A DNA stretch of 46,366 bases, from positions 1 to 46,366 of the forward strand of contig CAIKVH010000122.1 of NCBI GenBank assembly GCA_903830725.1. Direction: 5' to 3'. Positions 19,114 to 29,739 of the stretch are shown piece after piece. Made by a program: the position numbers and the translations under genes. Source of the DNA: an uncultured Burkholderiales bacterium (GTDB lineage Bacteria > Pseudomonadota > Gammaproteobacteria > Burkholderiales > Burkholderiaceae_C). Numbering within the stretch: position 1 is the stretch's first letter; each line of letters opens with the position of its first letter. The notes beneath the pieces are model-generated. The model was not told where the DNA came from. It did no database searches and was given only the letters and a program-made list of their open reading frames with translations.

Positions 19114-20316
19114 ATGTCCGCCTTCACCGGGTCCTCCTCTCAGCCAACCCATGCCAAAATCTCCTTTGCACCCCAAGTTGGAATTCCGTGCCTGTTCATG
19201 CGAGGCGGAACCTCTAAAGGCCCGTTTTTTAAAGCAGCCGATCTTCCAAAGGACTTAGCCCTTAGAGATCAAGCCCTCCTTGCAGTCATGGGCTCACCCG
19301 ACAAACGTCAAATCAATGGACTCGGCGGTGCGCATCCCTTAACAAGCAAAGTCGGCATTGTCAGTAAGAGTGGCAAAGAGGGCGTAGATCTTGAGTTCTT
19401 ATTTGCTCAACTCCAGCCCGATAAGGACACCGTGGACACAACCCCTAACTGTGGGAATATGCTCGCCGCTGTGGTTCCCTTTGCAATTGAAACGGGATTG
19501 GTTACGGTCAATCAAGACCTCAGCACCTTCAGAGTGTTGACTCTGAATACCGATATGTTGAGCGACATTACTGTTGAGACGCCCCTCATCCCTGGATCCT
19601 CTAATGAACGCTTCGTGAACTACGAGGGTGCTGCAAGAATAGACGGTGCCCCCGGGACGTCCTCTCCTATTACGATTAATTTTCTGGACACCGCGGGGTC
19701 AGTTTGCTCGGCTCTTTTGCCGACTGGAAATGTTTTAGACCGCATCCGTGTCGAGCCAACAGCGGAGCTAAAGGGGTTTGATCCGTTTGAAATTGATGTG
19801 ACCTGTATTGATAACGGTATGCCTTTGGTCATATTCAAAGCAAGTGATCTAGCCCGAACGGGTAGTGAGAGCGTGAGTGAGCTGAACGCAGATACTGAAC
19901 TTAAAACGCGTATCGAAGCACTAAGACTCAAAGTCTCGCATCTCATGGGTCTTGGAGATGTTAAATCCAAAAACTACCCCAAAATGACCTTAATCGCACC
20001 TCCCCAAAACGGGGGTAGCCTGACCACTCGAAGTTTTATTCCTCACGTTTGCCATGACGCAATTGGGGTTCTTGCCGCCGTGACGGTTGGAACAGCCTGC
20101 GTACTCAAGGGCTCCGTGTGTGATGGAATTGCAGTAATTCAAGAAGGAAATACTAAAACCGTCTCGGTTGAGCACCCAACGGGCGAGTTCAGTGTTGAGC
20201 TCGGTATAGATCCCAATAACTCGCAAAACGTGACTAGGGCAGCTCTTTTGAGGACAGCTCGTTTGATCATGCAGGGCAAGGCGATGGTGCCCGCCCGTCT
20301 CCTAGAAAATCAATAG
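19114..20316 (+). CDS. ligU: 4-oxalomesaconate tautomerase, PrpF family (LigU/GalD-like)
   Basis: Isomerises 4-oxalomesaconate to the form taken by the hydratase LigJ in the 4,5-cleavage pathway. The PrpF-type diaminopimelate-epimerase-like fold is recognisable from IPCLFMRGGTSKGPFF, NGLGGAHPLTSKV and DTTPNCGNMLAAVVPFAIE, with the conserved cysteine in NCGNM. The length of 400 aa is a little above the family average. PrpF itself acts in the 2-methylcitrate cycle, but the lig genes directly downstream favour the LigU role. It is the first structural gene of the operon, and the ATG has only a weak ribosome binding site. Confidence 0.87.
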   Translation: MSAFTGSSSQPTHAKISFAPQVGIPCLFMRGGTSKGPFFKAADLPKDLALRDQALLAVMGSPDKRQINGLGGAHPLTSKVGIVSKSGKEGVDLEFLFAQLQPDKDTVDTTPNCGNMLAAVVPFAIETGLVTVNQDLSTFRVLTLNTDMLSDITVETPLIPGSSNERFVNYEGAARIDGAPGTSSPITINFLDTAGSVCSALLPTGNVLDRIRVEPTAELKGFDPFEIDVTCIDNGMPLVIFKASDLARTGSESVSELNADTELKTRIEALRLKVSHLMGLGDVKSKNYPKMTLIAPPQNGGSLTTRSFIPHVCHDAIGVLAAVTVGTACVLKGSVCDGIAVIQEGNTKTVSVEHPTGEFSVELGIDPNNSQNVTRAALLRTARLIMQGKAMVPARLLENQ

Positions 20317-20355
20317 TTCTTTAATTTAATTATTCACCTCCCAAGGAATCCCCCT

Positions 20356-21402
20356 ATGAGTTTAGAGCGTCCCTTAATCATCGATGTACACGGTCACTAC
20401 ACTACTGCCCCCAAAGAGTTGGAGGATTGGCGCAATCAGCAAATTGCAAGTTTGAAAGATCCAGCTCTAAAGCCTGATCCGAAGAGTTTGAAAATCTCCG
20501 ACGACGCCCTCAGAGAGTCCATTGAGAAAAATCAACTGAAGCTCATGCGTGAGCGAGGTAGTGATTTAACCATCTTTAGTCCGAGAGCTAGTTTTATGGC
20601 TCATCACATTGGAGATTTTCAAACCTCCTCTACTTGGGCGAGCATTTGTAACGAATTATGCGCCCGCGTAGCCTCGCTCTTTCCCGACCACTTTATCGGA
20701 GCCGCTATGCTTCCCCAGTCTCCGGGGGTGGATCCTAAAACCTGTATCCCCGAGCTCGTCCGGTGTGTTGAGGAATACGGTTTTGTCGGAATCAACCTGA
20801 ATCCTGATCCCTCAGGTGGTCACTGGACAAGTCCGCCACTGAGCGATCGTCAGTGGTATCCCATATACGAGAAGATGGTTGAATACGATATTCCTGCAAT
20901 GGTGCACGTAAGTACCAGTTGCAACAACTGTTTTCACACCACTGGAGCGCACTATTTGAATGCAGACACAACTGCTTTCATGCAGTGTTTAACGTCCGAT
21001 TTATTCAAAGATTTCCCAACCCTAAAATTCCTTATCCCCCACGGTGGCGGTGCAGTCCCCTATCACTGGGGTCGTTTCAGGGGCTTGGCTCAAGAGATGA
21101 AAAAACCGCTTCTGAAAGATCATTTACTCAATAATATTTTCTTTGACACCTGTGTCTACCATCAGCCTGGTATTGATCTGCTTACCAAGGTCATTCCAGT
21201 TGATAACATTCTCTTCGCCTCCGAGATGATCGGTGCAGTTCGCGGCATTGATCCTGAGACAGGTCATTACTACGACGATACAAAGCGTTACATTGAGGCG
21301 TCTACTCAGTTAAATGCAAAAGAAAAATATCAAGTCTATGAGGGCAATGCACGCCGTGTGTTCAAACGCCTTGACACAGCCTTAAAAGCAAAGGGAATTT
21401 AA
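20356..21402 (+). CDS. ligJ: 4-oxalomesaconate hydratase LigJ, amidohydrolase family
   Basis: Hydrates the LigU product to 4-carboxy-4-hydroxy-2-oxoadipate. It is a metal-dependent amidohydrolase-fold enzyme of 348 aa. Metal ligands fit the known enzyme with a constant offset of six residues: H12 and H14 in DVHGHY, H184 in MVHVSTS and E290 in [19 protein letters not shown] follows at 229-241. AAGGA lies upstream of the ATG. It is followed two bases later by ligK, so the two are co-translated. The residue comparison with SYK-6 LigJ is from memory. Confidence 0.92.
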   Translation: MSLERPLIIDVHGHYTTAPKELEDWRNQQIASLKDPALKPDPKSLKISDDALRESIEKNQLKLMRERGSDLTIFSPRASFMAHHIGDFQTSSTWASICNELCARVASLFPDHFIGAAMLPQSPGVDPKTCIPELVRCVEEYGFVGINLNPDPSGGHWTSPPLSDRQWYPIYEKMVEYDIPAMVHVSTSCNNCFHTTGAHYLNADTTAFMQCLTSDLFKDFPTLKFLIPHGGGAVPYHWGRFRGLAQEMKKPLLKDHLLNNIFFDTCVYHQPGIDLLTKVIPVDNILFASEMIGAVRGIDPETGHYYDDTKRYIEASTQLNAKEKYQVYEGNARRVFKRLDTALKAKGI

Positions 21403-21404
21403 TT

Positions 21405-22088
21405 ATGACAACACTTGGAATAGTAAAAAGAAATATAGACCGAGCAGACCCAAAGGCAGTTGAGGAGTTGGGGAAGTACGGTGTTGCAACAGTTCACGAA
21501 GCCATGGGAAGAGTGGGCTTGATGCAGCCCTACATGAGGCCCATCTACTCTGGTGCTCATGTCTCAGGTACGGCTGTCACCGTTTTGCTCCATCCAGGGG
21601 ACAACTGGATGATGCACGTTGTTGCTGAACAAATCAAACCAGGTGATATCGTAGTGGCCGCCTTATCTGCAGAAAACTGTGACGGATTTTTTGGGGACTT
21701 GCTTGCAACCTCCTTTCAAGCAAGAGGGGCGAGGGCGCTAATCATCGACGCAGGTGTTAGGGACGTTAAGGAGCTGACCCAGATGGGGTTTGCGGTTTGG
21801 AGCAAGGGTATCAGCGCAAAGGGAACTATTAAGTCAACCCTTGGCTCTGTGAATATTCCAGTCGTTTGTGCAGGGACCTTGGTTAATCCTGGTGACGTGA
21901 TCGTCGCGGACGATGACGGTGTGGTGGTGGTGCCAAAGGACTGGGCGCAAAAAACCGCAGATGCCTCAAAGTCGCGAGAGTCTAACGAAGGCGAGAAAAG
22001 AGCGAAGTTAGCATCCGGTGTGCTAGGACTAGATATGTACAACATGCGCGGTCCTCTAGAAAAAGCAGGCTTAAAGTACATAGACTGA
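21405..22088 (+). CDS. ligK: 4-carboxy-4-hydroxy-2-oxoadipate aldolase, RraA-like fold
   Basis: Last step of the pathway: class II cleavage of 4-carboxy-4-hydroxy-2-oxoadipate to pyruvate and oxaloacetate. The 227 aa match the HMG/CHA aldolase family (LigK, GalC, PmdF). Family motifs are [33 protein letters not shown] with the metal-binding acid, and [10 protein letters not shown] with the arginine-aspartate pair of the active site. Related RraA proteins that only bind RNase E are shorter and lack the C-terminal extension seen here. It starts two bases after ligJ. Confidence 0.93.
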   Translation: MTTLGIVKRNIDRADPKAVEELGKYGVATVHEAMGRVGLMQPYMRPIYSGAHVSGTAVTVLLHPGDNWMMHVVAEQIKPGDIVVAALSAENCDGFFGDLLATSFQARGARALIIDAGVRDVKELTQMGFAVWSKGISAKGTIKSTLGSVNIPVVCAGTLVNPGDVIVADDDGVVVVPKDWAQKTADASKSRESNEGEKRAKLASGVLGLDMYNMRGPLEKAGLKYID

Positions 22089-22135
22089 AATGCTTTTAAT
22101 GTATAAAAACTTTAACATCTCCTAACCTTGCAATA

Positions 22136-23056
22136 ATGACTACATTTACTAAAACACCAGGCTGGCTTGATTGGTATTCAGGACCCTCCAAGCCTAAGTT
22201 CAAATTACCAGTGGGTGCCGTAGACGCACATTGCCACGTGTTCGGACCGGGGGCAGAGTTTCCCTACGCTCCCGAGCGAAAATATACGCCTTGCGATGCG
22301 TCCAAAAAACAGTTGTATGCACTTCGAGATCAACTCGGGTTTGATAAAAATGTCATCGTCCAAGCCACCTGTCACGGCGCCGACAACAGCGCCATGATTG
22401 ACGCTTTGAAACACTCTGGCGGTAAAGCCCGGGGTGTCGCAACCGTGCGTCGTAGCGTGACGGATCAAGAGATCCAGGCTATGCACGACGCGGGCGTAAG
22501 GGGAGTGCGTTTTAATTTTGTTAAACGGCTCGTGGACTTTACGCCCAAAGACGAATTGATGGAAATTGCGTCTCGAATCTCAAATTGGGGATGGCACGTT
22601 GTCATTTATTTTGAAGCAGTCGATTTACCAGAACTGATTGATTTCTTTACTCAACTCCCAACAACAGTCGTTGTTGATCACATGGGTCGCCCGGATGTGG
22701 CCAAGTCTGTTGATGACGCTGAGTTTGCGCTTTTTGAACGCTTCATGACTGAGCATGAAAATGTATGGAGTAAAGTAACATGTCCTGAGCGTTTGTCTAT
22801 CAAAGGCCCTAAGGCTTTGAACGGCGAACAAAATGCTTATCTAGATGTCATACCCTTCGCAAGACGGATAGTCCAGAAATTCCCAACCCGCGTTCTTTGG
22901 GGCACGGATTGGCCTCATCCTAATTTGAAAGATCATATGCCCGATGATGGTTTGTTGGTTGACTTTATCCCTCACATTGCACCAACCGCACATGAGCAAA
23001 AGTTGCTCTTGGTGGACAACCCGATGCGTTTGTATTGGCCTGAGACATTTCAATGA
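22136..23056 (+). CDS. ligI: 2-pyrone-4,6-dicarboxylate hydrolase LigI
   Basis: Opens the lactone 2-pyrone-4,6-dicarboxylate (PDC) to 4-oxalomesaconate. It is an amidohydrolase-fold protein of 306 aa that needs no bound metal in characterised members. The strand-1 motif DAHCHVFGPG gives H32 and H34, and the catalytic aspartate is D258 in LWGTDWPHPN. Other conserved segments are GVRFNFVKRLVD and DHMGRPD. It follows ligK by 47 bases and precedes ligA by 37, on the same strand, consistent with one operon. Confidence 0.93.
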   Translation: MTTFTKTPGWLDWYSGPSKPKFKLPVGAVDAHCHVFGPGAEFPYAPERKYTPCDASKKQLYALRDQLGFDKNVIVQATCHGADNSAMIDALKHSGGKARGVATVRRSVTDQEIQAMHDAGVRGVRFNFVKRLVDFTPKDELMEIASRISNWGWHVVIYFEAVDLPELIDFFTQLPTTVVVDHMGRPDVAKSVDDAEFALFERFMTEHENVWSKVTCPERLSIKGPKALNGEQNAYLDVIPFARRIVQKFPTRVLWGTDWPHPNLKDHMPDDGLLVDFIPHIAPTAHEQKLLLVDNPMRLYWPETFQ

Positions 23057-23093
23057 AGTTGTTTTTAAAATTATTCAAAGTGAGATAAAGCAT

Positions 23094-23537
23094 ATGTCCT
23101 TAGATAAACCCTATCTTGATGTGCCAGGCACAACCATCTTTGATGCTGAGCAGTCCCGTAGAGGATACTGGCTCAACCAGTTCTGTATGTCATTGATGAA
23201 GGCTGAAAACCGTGAGCGTTTTAAGTCCAATGAGCGTGCATATTTGGATGAATGGCAAATGAGCGAAGCTCAAAAAGACGCGGTCATAGAGCGCAATTTA
23301 AACAAATGCATTTCCCTGGGGGGAAATATTTATTTCCTCGCCAAAATAGGTGCGACCGACGGCAAGAGCTTTCAACAAATGGCGGGGAGTATGACCGGTA
23401 TGACGGAGGAGGAGTACCGGGACATGATGGTGAAGGGGGGCCGCTCAGTCGAGGGCAACCGGGTACTGGGTGAGGACGGGGACGCTCAGCCCCAGCACCA
23501 ACCCCAAGGTAAATCTCATCTTAAAGCAACTCATTAA
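23094..23537 (+). CDS. ligA: Protocatechuate 4,5-dioxygenase alpha subunit LigA
   Basis: Small subunit of the extradiol dioxygenase that opens protocatechuate to 4-carboxy-2-hydroxymuconate-6-semialdehyde. The 147 aa begin MSLDKPYLDVPGTTIFDAE and contain RRGYWLNQFCMSLMK and the helical LSEAQ-type region, as in the family. The frame is open further upstream, but the ATG at 23094 matches the known N-terminus. The C-terminus carries a polar Gln/His-rich tail of about 15 residues that looks variable. It is followed ten bases later by ligB, its partner subunit. Confidence 0.93.
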   Translation: MSLDKPYLDVPGTTIFDAEQSRRGYWLNQFCMSLMKAENRERFKSNERAYLDEWQMSEAQKDAVIERNLNKCISLGGNIYFLAKIGATDGKSFQQMAGSMTGMTEEEYRDMMVKGGRSVEGNRVLGEDGDAQPQHQPQGKSHLKATH

Positions 23538-23547
23538 GGCTCATTAA

Positions 23548-24401
<854 letters not shown>

Positions 24402-24402
<1 letters not shown>

Positions 24403-25361
24403 TGGGTAAAACTATAAAAGTTGCACTTGCCGGTGCGGGTGCATTTGGAATCAAGCATTTGGATGGGATTAAAAATATTGATAACGTTGAGGTCATCTCT
24501 TTGGTTGGTCGAGAGTTGGACAAGACGAAAGAGGTGGCTCAGAAATACGGTATCGCTCACGTTAGCACTCAGCTAGAAGATAGTTTGAAAATTGCTGAGT
24601 TAGATGCTGTCATTCTATGTACGCCAACTCAAATGCACGCTCAGCAGGCACGTGCATGCATGAATGCAGGTAAGCATGTTCAAGTTGAAATTCCTATGGC
24701 AGACTCTTTAGAGGACGCTCAGTCTTTGGTAGATCTCCAAAAGAAAACGGGATTGGTCGCTATGTGCGGTCACACACGTCGCTTTAATCCCAGTCATCAA
24801 TATGTCCATCAAAAGATCAAGGCTGGTGCGTTTAATATCCAGCAAATGGATGTGCAGACATACTTCTTTAGAAGAACCAATATGAACGCTTTAGGTCAGC
24901 CAAGAAGTTGGACGGATCATTTGCTATGGCATCACGCCGCCCATACGGTTGATCTATTTGCGTACCAAGCTGGCAGCCCCATCGTCAAAGCGAATGCCGT
25001 TCAAGGACCTATTCATCCCACGCTTGGTATAGCAATGGATATGTCCATTCAATTGAAAGCTGCAAACGGTGCAATTTGTACCCTTAGTTTGAGTTTTAAT
25101 AATGACGGCCCTTTAGGCACTTTCTTTAGGTACATTGGCGATACCGGTACATACATTGCACGCTACGATGATCTTTTTACGGGCAAAGAAGAGCCCTTAG
25201 ATGTTTCAAAGATCGATGTTTCAATGAACGGTATTGAGCTTCAGGATAGAGAGTTTTTTGCTGCTATCAAAGAGGGGCGCGAACCTAACTCCAGCGTTCA
25301 ACAGGTGTTTGCTTGCTACAAAGTACTGCACGATCTTGAGCAACAATTGAACGCTCAATAA
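24402..25361 (+). CDS. ligC: 4-carboxy-2-hydroxymuconate-6-semialdehyde dehydrogenase LigC
   Basis: NADP-dependent Gfo/Idh/MocA-family enzyme of 319 aa that oxidises the hemiacetal form of the ring-opening product to PDC. The N-terminal Rossmann fold shows VALAGAGAFGIKHLDGI. The EIPMADSLEDA segment occupies the place of the usual EKP motif, as in LigC. SWTDHLLWHHAAHTVDLFAY contains the catalytic-region histidines. It is coupled to ligB by a one-base overlap and completes the route from protocatechuate to PDC. Confidence 0.93.
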
Positions 25362-25429
25362 TTTATAACACCTGAGAAAAAGAGTAAATCGACTCAAATT
25401 TAGTAACTCATTCTTTGGAAGTTTCACTT

Positions 25430-26437
25430 ATGCAACAGCGTCAAGTCGGTCCTTTTAGTGTTGGCTCCATTGGTCTTGGATGCATGAACCTTTGTCACGC
25501 CTACGGGGGTCCAGTTTCTCGGGAGCAGGCTGAGAGGATATTACTATGTGCTTTAGACCTGGGGGTGACTTTCTTTGATACTGCCGCACTTTATGGGTTT
25601 GGTGCGAGTGAAAAACTGGTAGGAGACATATTATCGAAACACCGGAGCAAATTTACTTTAGCGAGTAAGTGTGGTCTTCAAGGCGTGGATAAGAACGGGG
25701 ACGGAGTTCTCGTTCGAGTCATCGACGGCAGACCTGAGACCCTTAAGAAAACATGTGAAGACAGTTTGAAGAGGCTTAAAACGGACGTTATTGACTTGTA
25801 CTACCTGCATAGGTGGGATAAAAAAGTTCCTATTGAAGACAGTGTGGGTGCGTTGAGTGATTTGGTGAAAGAGGGGAAGATTCGCACAATTGGTTTGTCT
25901 GAGGTATCAAGTGCTACGCTTAGAAAAGCTCACGCGGTGCATCCCATTGCAGCTTTGCAAACGGAGTATTCTCTATGGACACGCAATCCAGAGATAGAAC
26001 TCCTTGGTGTTTGCAAAGAGCTTGGAGTGACCTTTGTAGCCTTCAGTCCAGTTGGAAGAGGTTTTTTGACAGGCACTCTCAAAGATGTAAGCGCTTTAGG
26101 AGAAAAGGATATTCGCCGGGCGATGCCTCGTTTTACAAAAGAGAACTACGCAATGAACGTTAAGCTGCTCAAGCAATTCGAGAGTTTTGCTAAAGCGAGG
26201 AGTTTGACCCCTTCGCAAGTAGCCCTAGGTTGGTTGCTCACTCGCGATGATTCGATTATTCCAATTCCGGGCACTCAAAATCTGGATCATTTAAAAGAAA
26301 ACTGCGCTTCAAACGAAATCAATTTTTCTACCGAGGAAATGCAGGAATTGGATCAATTGATTAATCACCATAATGTGGTGGGTCATCGTTACAACGAGCA
26401 GGCCAGAAGCGAAGTGGATACAGAGGACTTTGGTTAA
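25430..26437 (+). CDS. Aldo/keto reductase of unknown substrate
   Basis: NADPH-dependent (beta/alpha)8-barrel oxidoreductase of 335 aa. The catalytic tetrad is visible: Asp and Tyr in FFDTAALYG, Lys in TLASKCGL and His in YYLHRWD. The NADP-binding region includes IPIPGTQNLDHL. The frame opens at a TTG (25415), but GGAAG at 25417-25421 sits eight bases before the ATG at 25430. It follows ligC by 68 bases on the same strand, so it may be in the lig operon. No step of the protocatechuate pathway needs it; it might process a related aldehyde or ring-opening product. That role is unproven. Confidence 0.88.
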   Translation: MQQRQVGPFSVGSIGLGCMNLCHAYGGPVSREQAERILLCALDLGVTFFDTAALYGFGASEKLVGDILSKHRSKFTLASKCGLQGVDKNGDGVLVRVIDGRPETLKKTCEDSLKRLKTDVIDLYYLHRWDKKVPIEDSVGALSDLVKEGKIRTIGLSEVSSATLRKAHAVHPIAALQTEYSLWTRNPEIELLGVCKELGVTFVAFSPVGRGFLTGTLKDVSALGEKDIRRAMPRFTKENYAMNVKLLKQFESFAKARSLTPSQVALGWLLTRDDSIIPIPGTQNLDHLKENCASNEINFSTEEMQELDQLINHHNVVGHRYNEQARSEVDTEDFG

Positions 26438-26495
26438 TTTGACTGATTGTTACTCTCGTTACTCTCTTCAAACTATTCCCGTCCATGACTTGAGT

Positions 26496-26840
26496 TTAAA
26501 GGGTTACAGCTTTTGTCATTAGCTTTGATATTTTGTCAAAATATTTATTAGCCTTTGATGATGGAATCAGATATTTGGTTCTTCTATTTTCGCCTTCATA
26601 GACAAACTCAATCCACCCTTGAATTCGTAATTCGTCTAGCTTTCTATGAATCGTAGCAGGTGAAGCGATCGCGCTAAGTTCCATGCATTCAGTGACCGTT
26701 AGAGTTTGCTCTTGACCGTAATGGACTGTAATAGTTTCAAGTAACTTTTCAGCTGTGGTGTCCATTTTCCCTTCCATTTCTTTGGCTTGCAAAGATTGGA
26801 AAAGAGTTAAAAAGCGAACGTAAATATCTTTAGAATTCAT
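26496..26840 (-). CDS. Small winged-helix DNA-binding protein
   Basis: A 114-aa protein with a predicted winged helix-turn-helix. After a helical N-terminus, ITVHYGQEQTLTVTECMEL and SPATIHRKLDELRIQGWI look like the recognition region, and VYEGENRRTKYLIPS looks like the wing. The pattern is MarR-like, and the short length suggests a one-domain regulator. It converges on the aldo/keto reductase gene across 58 bases. I do not recognise a specific ortholog. No effector domain is present, so it may dimerise through its N-terminal helix. Confidence 0.7.
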   Translation of the reverse strand: MNSKDIYVRFLTLFQSLQAKEMEGKMDTTAEKLLETITVHYGQEQTLTVTECMELSAIASPATIHRKLDELRIQGWIEFVYEGENRRTKYLIPSSKANKYFDKISKLMTKAVTL

Positions 26841-27047
26841 GGTAATTGTTAGCAGTTAATTTTAAATATTGTAGCATTATCGTTGTATAGGTCTAGAGTT
26901 TAAAGGTAATAATTGCTACGACAACATTGATAAAAAGTAATTACTTAATCGATTTGCTATATGTAATCAAGCGAACAATTACTCTTTAAGTCAGATTGGC
27001 TCGCTGCATCTAATTATGAATCTATTGATACTTTACTGCTGAATGTT

Positions 27048-27080
27048 AAAAAGCCTAAAGAGCGAACTCTTTAGGCTTTT
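27048..27080 (-). terminator. rpoD terminator
   Basis: A perfect fourteen-base stem (27049-27062 with 27067-27080) closes a four-base loop that reads TTCG on the minus strand, and a T-run follows on that strand. It lies 44 bases after the rpoD stop. In the plus direction the arm ends in TTTT, so it may also work weakly for transcription from the left. One of the strongest intrinsic terminators in the window. Confidence 0.93.
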
Positions 27081-27123
27081 ATATCGAAGACAAAAGCAAA
27101 TCCAAGTATGCCCTGGATTATGT

Positions 27124-29553
27124 TTACAAAGTATCGATGAAGCTTCGTAATTTATCGGATCTTGATGGATGCTTGAGTTTTCTGAGAGCCTTAGCTTCTA
27201 TTTGACGAATTCGTTCCCGCGTAACGTCAAATTGTTTACCCACCTCCTCAAGCGTATGGTCAGTACTCATCTCAATACCAAACCGCATACGCAGGACTTT
27301 AGCCTCCCTTGGGGTAAGACCGTCCAAGATCTCTTTAACAACATCTCTTAGACCCGCTTGCATTGCAGCCTCTAATGGAGCAGTGTTAGCTGAGTCTTCA
27401 ATAAAGTCACCAAGGTGTGAATCGTCATCATCCCCAATTGGTGTTTCCATGGAAATCGGCTCTTTTGCGATTTTCATGATCTTACGGATCTTGTCCTCGG
27501 GCATTTCCATCTTCTCAGCCAATGCAGATGCATCAGGCTCAAATCCAAACTCCTGGAGATGCTGGCGGGAGATTCTGTTCATCTTGTTGATGGTCTCAAT
27601 CATATGAACAGGTATCCTGATCGTCCTAGCTTGGTCTGCAATGGAGCGGGTGATTGCTTGTCTAATCCACCAAGTTGCGTAAGTAGAGAATTTATATCCA
27701 CGACGGTATTCAAACTTATCCACGGCCTTCATCAATCCGATATTGCCCTCTTGGATCAGGTCCAGGAATTGGAGTCCACGGTTGGTATATTTTTTGGCAA
27801 TTGAGATTACCAAACGCAGGTTGGCCTCAATCATCTCTTTCTTAGCATTACGCGAAGCGGCCTCACCCTCGTTCATGCGCTTGTTGATGCCCTTGAGTTC
27901 GTTTAAAGGCACAACAACTCGGGTTTGAAGGTCTATTAATTTTTGCTGCAACTCTTGAATAGCTGGGATGTTGCGAGTCATTGTGGCAGACCAGGGTTTT
28001 GCGGCTGCCGCTTGTTTTTCAACCCATCTTAAGTTGAGCAAGTTGCCAGGAAACTCTTTGATAAAAATATCTTGTGGCATGCCACATTTGTCCACAATGT
28101 TTCTTCTGAGTAGCCGCTCTTTTTTGCGCATATCGTCAACTTGACTACGAACCATATCGCATAAACGCTCAATGGTCCTGGCAGTAAAACGAATAGTCAT
28201 CAACTCATCGCTGAGTGCTTTTTGAGCTTTCAAGTAGTTCGGCGTACCCCAGCCTTCTTTTGCGTAAACTTTATGAACCTTTTCAAACAAAACCGTTATG
28301 CGACTAAAGCGCTCTAAAGCCTCGCGCTTGAGTTCTTCAAGTTTCTTTGTTAAAGCCTTGCTTCCCCCTTTTCCGTCGTCGTCATCGGTGTCATCAAATT
28401 CGTCAAAATCCTCCTCGGCAACATAGTCGTCAGCCTCATCAGCATTACTAAATCCGTCGACGACACTAGATATAACTACCTTGCCTTCAGCGATTTCATC
28501 TCTAAGGCGCAAAATCTCAGCGATAGTTGAAGGCGATTCGCTGATAGCCTTCATCATGTCCATCAAGCCGCCTTCAATGCGCTTGGCGATTTCAATCTCA
28601 CCCTCACGCGTTAAAAGCTCTACGGTCCCCATCTCCCGCATGTACATGCGAACAGGATCTGTTGTTCTTCCAAATTCACTGTCGACTGTGGACAGGGCGG
28701 CTTCGGCTTCCTCTTCTGCTTCTTCCTCGGTCGCCGTGGTCGGACCTGTGTTAGTCAAAAGCAATGTCTCAGCATCCGGGGTTTGCTCATAAACTGCTAC
28801 ACCCATGTCGTTCAGCATTGAGATCACAATCTCAAGCGTCTCGGCATCTACTAATTTATCGGGCAAGTGATCGGAAATCTCACCGTGGGTTAAGTAGCCC
28901 CTAGTTTTACCCAGTTTAATGAGGGTTTTAAGTCTTTGACGACGCTTGGCTAGATCTTCCTCGGACAGAACTGCTTCATCTAAACCAAACTCTTTCATCA
29001 AGGCGCGCTCTTTGGCCTTGCTGATTTTCATTCGAAGTGGCTTAACTTTTTCGGTGCTTGACCCAGTCTCCTCTGTAAATTCAGACTCAATATCAAGATC
29101 CTCTTCAATCACCGACTCTATGATCTTGGCTTCCTTACCCTTTTTCGTCGCTGTCTTAGGCGCTGGGGCTTTTGCAGATGGCTTGCCCGCAGACGTTTTT
29201 GCGACTACTAATTTGTTGGACTTTGTGTTCTCTGAAACAGGTTTTGCTGCAAGGGTAGTTTTGGCCTTGGGTTTGGCAGCTGACTTTGCCACTACCTTGG
29301 ACGCAGTCTTTGAAACTGTCTTAGTGACTGCCTTAGCAACTGCCTTAGCAACTGCCTTAACAACTGGCTTAGTACTCTTGGCTTTAGTCGTAGTTTTTGA
29401 CGCCACCGCAGGCTTCGATGATTTTGATTTTGTTGTTTTTGACAATTTAGATGAGCTCGGTTTAGCCGCTTTCACAGCGGTTTTTTTTGCGGATGCTGCT
29501 TTGGAAGAAACTGCTGTTTTACCAACAGGTTTTTTGGTCTTAGATGTGGACAT
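27124..29553 (-). CDS. rpoD: RNA polymerase primary sigma factor RpoD
   Basis: Housekeeping sigma-70 of 809 aa. A Lys/Ala/Ser/Thr-rich tail fills about the first 160 residues, typical of Burkholderiales but long. Region 1.1 lies at about 205-265. Region 1.2 is [20 protein letters not shown], and the acidic non-conserved region contains [14 protein letters not shown]. Region 2 shows [20 protein letters not shown] and [15 protein letters not shown]. Region 4 ends with [20 protein letters not shown]. It lies 186 bases after dnaG on the same strand, the classical dnaG-rpoD arrangement, and a strong terminator follows. Assignment is certain. Confidence 0.98.
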   Translation of the reverse strand: MSTSKTKKPVGKTAVSSKAASAKKTAVKAAKPSSSKLSKTTKSKSSKPAVASKTTTKAKSTKPVVKAVAKAVAKAVTKTVSKTASKVVAKSAAKPKAKTTLAAKPVSENTKSNKLVVAKTSAGKPSAKAPAPKTATKKGKEAKIIESVIEEDLDIESEFTEETGSSTEKVKPLRMKISKAKERALMKEFGLDEAVLSEEDLAKRRQRLKTLIKLGKTRGYLTHGEISDHLPDKLVDAETLEIVISMLNDMGVAVYEQTPDAETLLLTNTGPTTATEEEAEEEAEAALSTVDSEFGRTTDPVRMYMREMGTVELLTREGEIEIAKRIEGGLMDMMKAISESPSTIAEILRLRDEIAEGKVVISSVVDGFSNADEADDYVAEEDFDEFDDTDDDDGKGGSKALTKKLEELKREALERFSRITVLFEKVHKVYAKEGWGTPNYLKAQKALSDELMTIRFTARTIERLCDMVRSQVDDMRKKERLLRRNIVDKCGMPQDIFIKEFPGNLLNLRWVEKQAAAAKPWSATMTRNIPAIQELQQKLIDLQTRVVVPLNELKGINKRMNEGEAASRNAKKEMIEANLRLVISIAKKYTNRGLQFLDLIQEGNIGLMKAVDKFEYRRGYKFSTYATWWIRQAITRSIADQARTIRIPVHMIETINKMNRISRQHLQEFGFEPDASALAEKMEMPEDKIRKIMKIAKEPISMETPIGDDDDSHLGDFIEDSANTAPLEAAMQAGLRDVVKEILDGLTPREAKVLRMRFGIEMSTDHTLEEVGKQFDVTRERIRQIEAKALRKLKHPSRSDKLRSFIDTL
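29327..29374 (-). repeat. Four 12-base tandem repeats inside rpoD
   Basis: The unit ACTGCCTTAGCA (plus strand) occurs twice exactly and twice with one to three changes. On the coding strand it gives a Val-Ala-Lys-Ala type repeat in the basic N-terminal tail of RpoD. Copy-number change would stay in frame. Confidence 0.85.
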
Positions 29554-29739
29554 AGATCCTCAGAGAAGATGATGTTTAAGCTGTAAATTAAAAATAAGTC
29601 GTCATAAAAATGACTAGACAAGATGGAGGGCGATCATTTGGAATGCAATCCTAGCGGGATTTGGGCGAATCGTAGTTAAAAAGTCTACATTTGGCCGCGC
29701 CGGAGGTGTTGCTGTCGCTCTTGTCTAAACTTGATTGGA

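Noticed and set aside
19114-20316. Reading this gene as methylcitrate-pathway PrpF
   Set aside because: No prpB, prpC or acnD genes are nearby, whereas ligJ, ligK and ligI follow directly, so the 4-oxalomesaconate tautomerase role fits better.
26841-27123. Possible tRNA or small RNA beside rpoD, as seen in some relatives
   Set aside because: No tRNA T-arm, anticodon arm or CCA end could be found on either strand. Only the rpoD terminator is clear.
28946-29572. Long open frame antisense to the rpoD N-terminal region (about 208 codons)
   Set aside because: It arises from the low-complexity Lys/Ala codons of the real gene read backwards; the product is a repetitive Val/Leu/Ala string with no domain, and rpoD is certain on the other strand.
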